Position numbers and translations under genes: made by a program
Source of the DNA: an uncultured Oscillospiraceae bacterium
Lineage (GTDB): Bacteria; Bacillota; Clostridia; Oscillospirales; Oscillospiraceae
Assembly: GCA_910579725.1 (NCBI GenBank)
Contig: CAJTUD010000008.1
Coordinates: 1 to 64,000 of the forward strand
DNA: 64,000 bases
Reading direction: 5' to 3'
Shown here: positions 58,488 through 64,000 of the stretch, in pieces
Layout: each line of letters begins with the position of its first letter
How positions within the stretch are numbered: position 1 is the first letter of the stretch
Notes under the pieces: generated by a model
Seen by the model: only the letters and a program-made list of their open reading frames with translations
Database searches by the model: none
Told to the model about the DNA's origin: nothing

Positions 58488-58517
58488 CAAAAACGCCCCG
58501 CCCATTCGGGCGGGGCG
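58488..58517 (-). terminator. Terminator after the response-regulator gene
   Basis: A 10-bp GC stem (CGCCCCGCCC / GGGCGGGGCG) with an ATTC loop is followed on the minus strand by TTTTTGTCC. Confidence 0.88.
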
Positions 58518-58563
58518 CACAGGCTGTCTGCCAAAAGGCGGGAAAATTCCGGTCCGGAGCGGA

Positions 58564-59262
58564 TCACTGTCCGGCAAAGTAGTACCCCACTCCTCTTCTG
58601 GTGAGAATCAGAGCCGGATTTGCCGGATCATCCTCAATTTTCTCCCGCAGCCGCCGGACGGTAACGTCCACGGTACGGACGTCGTCGCCCACATAGTCGT
58701 AATTCCACACCTGCTCCATCAGGTCGGTTCTGGAGTACACTTTCCCGGGATGACCGGCCAGAAAGACCAGCAGCTCATACTCCCGCTGGGTCAGGGCAAT
58801 GGGCTTGCCGTGTTTGCTGACCTGGTAGTTCTCCGGATCAATGGTCAGACCGCCTGCCGCAGGCGCGGCTGCGGACTCCACATGTCCCATGGCGGTACGG
58901 CGGATATTCGCCTTCACCCGGGCCATCAGCTCCCGCATGGAAAAGGGCTTTGTAATGTAGTCATCCGCGCCGATCTCCAGGCCCAGGACCTTGTCTGCCT
59001 CCTCCTCCCGGGCGGTGAGGATGATGACCGGTACGTTGTCCCCCTCCTCCCGCAGAACCCGGCACACATCAAACCCGATCATCTTCGGCAACATCACATC
59101 CAGAAGAATCAGATCCGGGCGGTTCTCCCGGGCGGAGGCCAGCCCGGACTCGCCGTCATAGGCTGTCAGCGTGGCATAGCCCTCTCTCTCCAAATTGAAG
59201 CGGACAATGTCCACAATACTCTTCTCGTCCTCCACAATGAGAACGGTCTTTTTTTCTCCCAT
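58564..59262 (-). CDS. OmpR/PhoB-family response regulator (WalR-like)
   Basis: The 232-residue regulator has a receiver domain with D55 in LILLDVMLP, acidic pocket EDE (11-13) and K in DYITKPF. A winged-helix C-terminal domain follows (LTQREYELLVFLAGHPGKVYSRTDLMEQVWNYDYVGDDVRTVDVTVRRLREKIEDD, RGVGYYF). The wing sequence is close to WalR/YycF. No kinase gene follows; a terminator lies directly downstream, so its partner is elsewhere. The ATG at 59262 follows AAGGAG; an upstream in-frame extension has no site. Confidence 0.92.
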   Translation of the reverse strand: MGEKKTVLIVEDEKSIVDIVRFNLEREGYATLTAYDGESGLASARENRPDLILLDVMLPKMIGFDVCRVLREEGDNVPVIILTAREEEADKVLGLEIGADDYITKPFSMRELMARVKANIRRTAMGHVESAAAPAAGGLTIDPENYQVSKHGKPIALTQREYELLVFLAGHPGKVYSRTDLMEQVWNYDYVGDDVRTVDVTVRRLREKIEDDPANPALILTRRGVGYYFAGQ

Positions 59263-59294
59263 ATCGTCTCCTTTGCCGCGCCGGGGCGCGGGCG

Positions 59295-59831
59295 TCACAG
59301 TCCCAGCAGCAGCTTTCCCTTGAGCACTGCGGCGATGGTCTTGGCATCCCGGATCTCCCCGGAAAGCACCTGCTCCACCAGTTCGCCGAAGGGAACCCGC
59401 TCCAGATTCAGAAACTCATCCTCGTCCAGGTGAGTTTCTCCAAAGGTCAGATCCCGGGCCAGATACATGCGGATGATCTCCCCGCAGTAGCCAGGGGAGG
59501 GGTACAGCTCCCCCAGAGAGCGGAACTCTCCGGCTGTAGCCCCGGTCTCCTCCTCCAACTCCCGGACGGCTGCCGCTTCCGGGTCTTCGCCGTACTCCAG
59601 CTTTCCGGCGGGCAGTTCCCGCAGAACCTGCCGGTAGGGGTAGCGGAACTGGCTGACCAGCAGAGCCCGGTTCTCATCGTCCAGCGCCAGAACGCACACG
59701 CCGCCGGGATGGTCCACCACCTCCCGTATAGACTCGCCTCCGCCGGGCAGGCGGACCGTGTCCCGCCGGATATGCAGGACGCGGCCATCAAAAATTCTCT
59801 CACTGGACAGAGTTGTCTCCATCAAATCCAT
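59295..59831 (-). CDS. Nudix hydrolase, ADP-ribose pyrophosphatase-like
   Basis: The 178-residue enzyme has a complete Nudix box, G76 to residue 98 (GKLEYGEDPEAAAVRELEEETGA), and the ADPR-pyrophosphatase layout with VVDHPGGVCVLALDDENRALLVSQFRYPYRQVLRELPAG upstream and YPSPGYCGEIIRMYLA downstream. It would split ADP-ribose to AMP and ribose-5-phosphate. The ATG at 59831 follows AAAGGAG. It lies 32 bases upstream of the response regulator on the same strand. Confidence 0.93.
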   Translation of the reverse strand: MDLMETTLSSERIFDGRVLHIRRDTVRLPGGGESIREVVDHPGGVCVLALDDENRALLVSQFRYPYRQVLRELPAGKLEYGEDPEAAAVRELEEETGATAGEFRSLGELYPSPGYCGEIIRMYLARDLTFGETHLDEDEFLNLERVPFGELVEQVLSGEIRDAKTIAAVLKGKLLLGL

Positions 59832-59968
59832 GGCAGTCTCCTTTTCTCGTCGCATTTTCTTTTTTAGTATACCATGGATGTCCGGGAAATTCCATAGCAA
59901 TACCAATCTTCCGGTAAAATATTTCCCAGTGCCGATGACTTCCGGCAGCTCCCTTCTCAAGAAGAAGA

Positions 59969-60691
59969 TCAGTTTACCCGCATGAACCCCGTCCGCTCTG
60001 TTCTCCGCTCAAACTCCCGCAGGCCCTCCATCAGCAGCTTGCAGGCGCGATTCCCGTCCCCGGACCGTATGCAGTCCGTGAAGGCCCGCAGCCGCTCCAG
60101 GCAGGATTCCACACCGAAAGCCTCGATATACGCCCGCCAGAACTCCCGGCTCACCGGGGCGAAGGCGTTGAGAATCAGGGGCGTGATGGAGTTGCCGCTG
60201 AGGAAGGCGACCGTCCGGTGGTAACGGAACATGGCGTCCGCAAAGGCGTAGACGTCCTCCCGGGCCGCCTCCTCCGCCTGCTGGTACAACTCCTCCAGGC
60301 GCTTCAGATCCTCCCGGGTGCGGCAGGCGGCCAGCTCCTGGAAGGCAGGACCCTCCAGATAGTAACGTACTTGCAGAATGCTCCGGCAGGTCTTCGCGTC
60401 CAGCTGTCCGCCGTGGTAATGCATGATGGCCAGCAGGGTGTCCAGCGTACCGGTCTGGGCGTAATCTGCTACGGTGACTCCCTGGCGGCGGGCCACGTCC
60501 AGAAATCCCTGCCGGTGGAGTTCCCGGATACCCTCGTGGACGGCGGACTTGCTGATTTTCATCCCGTCGGCCAGCTCCCTCTCTGTGGGCAGCCGGTCTC
60601 CCGGGCGCAGCTGCCCGGAAAGAATCATTCCCGTGATCTGCTGAACAAACAGCTCCCGGATGGAGGGAGCCACGATTTCCTTGAATTCCAC
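59969..60691 (-). CDS. GntR family regulator, FadR/FCD subfamily
   Basis: The 240-residue repressor has an N-terminal winged helix (SIRELFVQQITGMILSGQLRPGDRLPTERELADGMKISKSAVHEGIRELHRQGFLDVARRQGVTVADYA) and a C-terminal all-helical FCD ligand domain (about 85-235) with FADAMFRYHRTVAFLSGNSITPLILNAF. FCD domains usually bind a carboxylate with a metal. It faces away from the large Fe-S flavoprotein gene; a TGGTCTGACCA site lies between them, so it may control both. Confidence 0.92.
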   Translation of the reverse strand: MEFKEIVAPSIRELFVQQITGMILSGQLRPGDRLPTERELADGMKISKSAVHEGIRELHRQGFLDVARRQGVTVADYAQTGTLDTLLAIMHYHGGQLDAKTCRSILQVRYYLEGPAFQELAACRTREDLKRLEELYQQAEEAAREDVYAFADAMFRYHRTVAFLSGNSITPLILNAFAPVSREFWRAYIEAFGVESCLERLRAFTDCIRSGDGNRACKLLMEGLREFERRTERTGFMRVN

Positions 60692-60705
60692 GGAGGTCCT
60701 CCTTC

Positions 60706-60716
60706 TGGTCTGACCA
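60706..60716. promoter_or_regulatory. FadR-type operator
   Basis: TGGTCTGACCA is a perfect inverted repeat matching the FadR-subfamily consensus TNGTNNNACNA. It lies 15 bases before the GntR/FCD gene start. Confidence 0.65.
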
Positions 60717-60770
60717 CGACCTTAAAATCCGAGCCAAATAACTTTATGAAGAATAGACAATAAACGGACC

Positions 60771-60799
60771 TTTACTTCCCTATTAAAATATCATAAAAT
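60771..60799 (+). promoter_or_regulatory. Promoter of the Fe-S flavoprotein/hypA unit
   Basis: TTTACT (60771-60776) and TAAAAT (60794-60799) with a 17-base spacer; the leader to the ATG is about 90 bases. Confidence 0.65.
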
Positions 60800-60894
60800 A
60801 GACGGTACAGCAAGACATAAATCAATCCCCCCTGGTTGGGGCAGGCGAAAGTCTCCCCAAAAGAGCAGAACGAAAAGAGGAGGAAATTGAGAAG

Positions 60895-63687
60895 ATGGGG
60901 AAGCAGACCAAATCCAACATGCCTCTGGATGAGAGCAGACTGTCCTTCCAGATTCCCCGGACAGACCAGCCCAGAGAGAAAATTCTCAAGCTGGGCCAGA
61001 TGATTACCGACCGGGTGTCCGCCAAGCTCCATGGCGTCACCGGAGACGATCCGGAGTACTGGGGCCTGGCGGGACGGGTGACGGACGAGATGGCGGACGT
61101 GGCCCTGAAAATGAAGGTGAGAAAGCCCAAGACCTTCCAGCAGATCCAGAAGCTTACCGGCATGGAGCCGGAAAAGCTGCAAAAGCTGCTGGACGAGATG
61201 GCCTGGGTGGGACTCATCGAGTACAACTGGGAGAATCTGGACGGGAAGAATCCCGGCCACGAAAAGCGGTACGTTCTGCCGCAGTATGTGCCCGGCAGCG
61301 CCGAATTTTTCAACATGCGGCAGGAGGACATTGACCGCAACCCGGAAGTGGCGGCCTTCTTTGAGCGAATGACTTTTCTGCCCCTGGAGAAAATCACCCC
61401 CATGGTGCCCCCCGGCGGCGCGGGCATCGGCATGCATGTGATCCCCGTAGAGAAGGCCATCGAGGCGGAAAACCAGACCCTCAGCATTGAGCACATCTCC
61501 TACTGGATGGACAAGTACGAGGGCAAGTATGCCGCCAGCATGTGCTCCTGCCGTCCCTCCCGGGCCAAACTGGGAGAGGGCTGCGGCGACTGCGCCGACG
61601 ACTGGTGCATCGCCATGGGGGATATGGCCGACTACATCGTGGAAACCAAGCGGGGCCGGTACATCACCAAGGAGGAGGCTTTGGACATCTTCTGCCGGGC
61701 GGAGGAAAACGGCTTCGTCCATCAGATTACCAATATCGACGGCGAACAGAAAATCTTTGCCATTTGTAACTGCAACGTCAACGTCTGCAACGCCTTGCGC
61801 ACCAGCCAGCTGTTCAACACCCCCAACATGAGCCGGTCGGCCTACGTGGCCCGGGTGGAGGCGGAAAGCTGCGTGGCCTGCGGCCGGTGCGTGGAGGTTT
61901 GCCCCGCCGGCGCGGTGAAGCTGGGCCAGAAGCTGTGTACCAAAGACGGCCCCGTCCAGTATCCCCGGCAGGAGCTTCCCGACGAGGTGAAATGGGGTCC
62001 GGAGAAGTGGAGCGTGGACTACCGGGACAAAAACCGAATCAATTGTTATGATTCCGGCACCGCCCCCTGCAAGACCGCCTGCCCGGCCCATATCGCCGTC
62101 CAGGGCTATCTGAAATTCGCCGCTCAGGGCAAGTACCGGGAAGCCCTCCAGCTCATCAAGCGCGAGAATCCTTTCCCTGCCGTCTGCGGCCGGGTGTGCA
62201 ACCGCCGGTGCGAGGACGCCTGCACCCGGGGTACCGTAGACCAGGCGGTGGCCATCGACGAAGTCAAACGCTTCATCGCCCAGCAGGATATGGACGCGGA
62301 GCACCGCTTTATCCCCACCCCGGTGATCCCCAAGGTGCAGGGAGGTTTTGAGGAGAAGATCGCCGTCATCGGCGCCGGTCCGGCGGGTCTGAGCTGCGCT
62401 TACTATCTGGCGGAAAAGGGCTACAAGCCCACCGTCTTTGAAAAGAACGAGAAACCCGGCGGCATGCTCCGCTACGGCATCCCCTCCTTCAAGCTGGAAA
62501 AAGACGTCATCGACGCGGAAATTGACATTATCCGCCAGATGGGCGTGGAAATCAGGTGCGGCGTGGAGGTTGGAAAGGATGTGACTCTGGACGGGCTCCG
62601 CGCCCAGGGTTATAAGGCTTTTTACATCGCTATCGGCTGTCAGGGCGGCCGGAAGGCCGGCATCCCCGGGGAAGACGCGGAGGGCGTCATGACCGCAGTA
62701 GATTTCCTGCGCACTGTGGGCGGGGACGAGCGCTATCCCGTGGAAGGCGCCGCAGTGGTAGTGGGCGGCGGCAACGTAGCCGTGGACGTGGCCCGCTCCG
62801 CTGTGCGCTGCGGAGCGGAAAGCGTGAAGATGTTCTGTTTGGAGCCCCAGGACAAAATGCCAGCCTCCGAGGAGGAACTGGAGGAAGCCGCAGAGGACGG
62901 CGTGACGATGGAGTGCGGCTGGGGTCCCAAGGAAATTCTCACGGAAAACGGGAAAGTCACCGGTATCGTTCTGAAAAGATGCGTCTCCGTCTGGGACGGA
63001 GAGGGGCGCTTCAATCCCAGCTACAACGAGGACGACACCATCACGATCCCCTGCCGCCGTGTATTTTTGAGCATCGGCCAGTCCATCCTCTGGGGCGATC
63101 TGTTGAAGGGCAGCAAGGTGGAGCTGGGCCGTGGTCAGGGCGCTCTGGCCGACAGGCTGACTTACCAGACCGCCCAGCCCGACATCTTTGTGGGCGGCGA
63201 CGTATACACCGGGCCAAAGTTTGCTATCGACGCCATTGCCGCCGGCAAAGAGGCCGCCGTATCCCTCCACCGGTTCGTGCAGCCGGATACCAGCCTGACC
63301 ATCGGCCGCAACCGCCGGGAGTTCATCGAGCTGGACAAGAAAAATGCCCTCATCGACCTCAACTACGACACCGCCCCCCGTCAAAAGCCGGGATACAACG
63401 AGGCCCTGCGCCGCACCTTCCGGGACGGCCGGGAAACCTTCACCGAGGAGCAGGTCAAAGCGGAAACCGCCCGGTGCCTGGGCTGCGGCGCGTCGGTGGT
63501 GGACCCCAACAAGTGCATCGGCTGCGGCCTGTGCACCACCAAGTGCGGCTTTGACGCCATCCATCTTCACCGGGAGCGGCCGGAGTGCAGCACCATGGTG
63601 AAGGCGGAGGACAAGATGAAGGCCATTCTCCCCTACATGGTCAAACGTGAACTCAAAATCAAAAAGGCCGCCAGGAAGCGCAGGTAA
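60895..63687 (+). CDS. Multi-domain iron-sulfur flavoprotein with glutamate-synthase small-subunit-like core
   Basis: The 930-residue protein has, in order: an N-terminal helical region (about 1-130, FQQIQKLTGMEPEKLQKLLDEMAWVGLIEYN, wHTH-like); a Cys-rich region (MCSCRPSRAKLGEGCGDCADDWC, CNCNVNVCNALR); ferredoxin motif CVACGRCVEVCP (about 325-336); GltD-like entry CKTACPAHIAVQGYLKF; FAD motif VIGAGPAGLSCAYYLAEKG (about 490); NADPH motif VVVGGGNVAVDVARSAVRCGA (about 621); and a C-terminal CIGCGLCTTKCGF (about 870). It should shuttle electrons between NAD(P)H, flavin and Fe-S partners. The following hypA gene suggests a hydrogenase link. Its exact reaction is unknown. Confidence 0.85.
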   Translation: MGKQTKSNMPLDESRLSFQIPRTDQPREKILKLGQMITDRVSAKLHGVTGDDPEYWGLAGRVTDEMADVALKMKVRKPKTFQQIQKLTGMEPEKLQKLLDEMAWVGLIEYNWENLDGKNPGHEKRYVLPQYVPGSAEFFNMRQEDIDRNPEVAAFFERMTFLPLEKITPMVPPGGAGIGMHVIPVEKAIEAENQTLSIEHISYWMDKYEGKYAASMCSCRPSRAKLGEGCGDCADDWCIAMGDMADYIVETKRGRYITKEEALDIFCRAEENGFVHQITNIDGEQKIFAICNCNVNVCNALRTSQLFNTPNMSRSAYVARVEAESCVACGRCVEVCPAGAVKLGQKLCTKDGPVQYPRQELPDEVKWGPEKWSVDYRDKNRINCYDSGTAPCKTACPAHIAVQGYLKFAAQGKYREALQLIKRENPFPAVCGRVCNRRCEDACTRGTVDQAVAIDEVKRFIAQQDMDAEHRFIPTPVIPKVQGGFEEKIAVIGAGPAGLSCAYYLAEKGYKPTVFEKNEKPGGMLRYGIPSFKLEKDVIDAEIDIIRQMGVEIRCGVEVGKDVTLDGLRAQGYKAFYIAIGCQGGRKAGIPGEDAEGVMTAVDFLRTVGGDERYPVEGAAVVVGGGNVAVDVARSAVRCGAESVKMFCLEPQDKMPASEEELEEAAEDGVTMECGWGPKEILTENGKVTGIVLKRCVSVWDGEGRFNPSYNEDDTITIPCRRVFLSIGQSILWGDLLKGSKVELGRGQGALADRLTYQTAQPDIFVGGDVYTGPKFAIDAIAAGKEAAVSLHRFVQPDTSLTIGRNRREFIELDKKNALIDLNYDTAPRQKPGYNEALRRTFRDGRETFTEEQVKAETARCLGCGASVVDPNKCIGCGLCTTKCGFDAIHLHRERPECSTMVKAEDKMKAILPYMVKRELKIKKAARKRR

Positions 63688-63690
63688 GCC

Positions 63691-64000
63691 ATGCATGAGC
63701 TGGGAATTGTGTTCCACGTCATCGGCATGGCGGAAAAGGCGGCGGCGGAAAACCGGGCGGAGCAGGTGGCTTCCGTTACCCTGAAGCTGGGAGAGGTTTC
63801 CGGAGCCATCCCCCGCGAGCTCACCAGCTGCTGGGACTGGGCGGTAAAGCGGACGGAGCGGATGAAGGAGGCCCGGCTGATCATCGAGACCATCCCTGCG
63901 CTCACCGTCTGCCAGGACTGCGGACAGAACTATCCCACGGTGCCCCAGGGAAAAATCTGCCCCCACTGCGGCAGCGCCCGGACCTGTCTGACCCAGGGAA
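63691..64000 (+). CDS. hypA: Hydrogenase nickel-insertion protein HypA (cut by window edge)
   Basis: 103 codons are visible, starting MHELGIVFHVIGMAEKAAAENRAEQVASVTLKLGEVSGAIPRELTSCWDWA. The N-terminal MHEL with His2 binds nickel. The zinc ribbon begins CQDCGQNYP and CPHCGS. It starts 3 bases after the flavoprotein gene, so it is co-transcribed. The C-terminal end lies outside the window. Confidence 0.92.
   Translation, partial: MHELGIVFHVIGMAEKAAAENRAEQVASVTLKLGEVSGAIPRELTSCWDWAVKRTERMKEARLIIETIPALTVCQDCGQNYPTVPQGKICPHCGSARTCLTQG

Noticed and set aside
60772..63966. 1064-codon open frame on the minus strand
   Set aside because: It is exactly opposite the Fe-S flavoprotein and hypA, has no family motifs, and reflects GC-rich codon structure of the plus-strand genes.
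1..64000. tRNA, rRNA and CRISPR elements
   Set aside because: No cloverleaf with CCA-adjacent T-loop motif, no rRNA-like sequence and no regularly spaced direct repeats were seen on reading both strands; a covariance-model scan would be needed to exclude divergent small RNAs.

Overview
The window looks like a chromosomal segment of an anaerobic, gut-type Clostridia bacterium, probably Oscillospiraceae (relatives of Flavonifractor, Intestinimonas or Oscillibacter). This is inferred from the moderately high GC, AGGAGG-type ribosome sites, ferredoxin-linked 2-oxoacid metabolism, Rex, TRAP and T-box elements, and the protein families present. I saw no rRNA or tRNA gene, CRISPR array or prophage. 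About 60 protein genes are supported. Function calls rest on family motifs read by eye.

Layout. 1-3.4 kb: edge of an IS1182-type transposase, a DUF6440 protein and an AgrC/AgrA-like two-component pair. 3.4-10 kb: two COG0523 (CobW-type) GTPases, the first with a His-rich loop, then a run of prsA-like, truB, ribF, DUF4180 and lipid kinase genes. 10-15.5 kb: a Na/Pi cotransporter-like protein, a Cys/Asn/Gly-rich mini-protein, an S-layer-homology protein, rex with a palindromic operator, and a coiled-coil protein. 16-24.5 kb (minus strand): a catabolic island with a MerR-XRE-cupin regulator, a formyltransferase/ADP-forming acyl-CoA synthetase fusion, an HMGL/isopropylmalate-synthase-like enzyme and a TRAP transporter. 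24.8-32.2 kb: lipoprotein, prfC with an unusual start-stop leader, an S66 peptidase, a MITE-like element, an AT-rich MazG-like gene, an ECF sigma factor with two companions and a truncated response regulator.

32.3-43.4 kb (minus strand): the most interesting region. It runs from a sigma-A promoter through a T-box leader into an XRE-cupin-acyl-CoA ligase fusion, GNAT and MinD-like genes, a four-subunit 2-oxoacid:ferredoxin oxidoreductase (VOR type), a nucleoside phosphorylase, an omega-amidase-like nitrilase, a VOC protein and ilvE, ending at a terminator. The specifier triplet aligns best as AUC (Ile). Together this suggests tRNA-starvation-induced synthesis of branched-chain amino acids from branched-chain fatty acids: acid to acyl-CoA, reductive carboxylation to 2-oxoacid, then transamination.

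43.5-64 kb: a DUF255 thioredoxin-like protein, an Asp/Glu racemase, typA, pepF, an orphan PTS EIIC, apbE, recQ, a membrane protein, mreB, comF with an XRE regulator, an orphan OmpR-type regulator with a Nudix hydrolase, an FCD-type GntR regulator, and a large iron-sulfur flavoprotein followed by hypA, which runs off the right edge.
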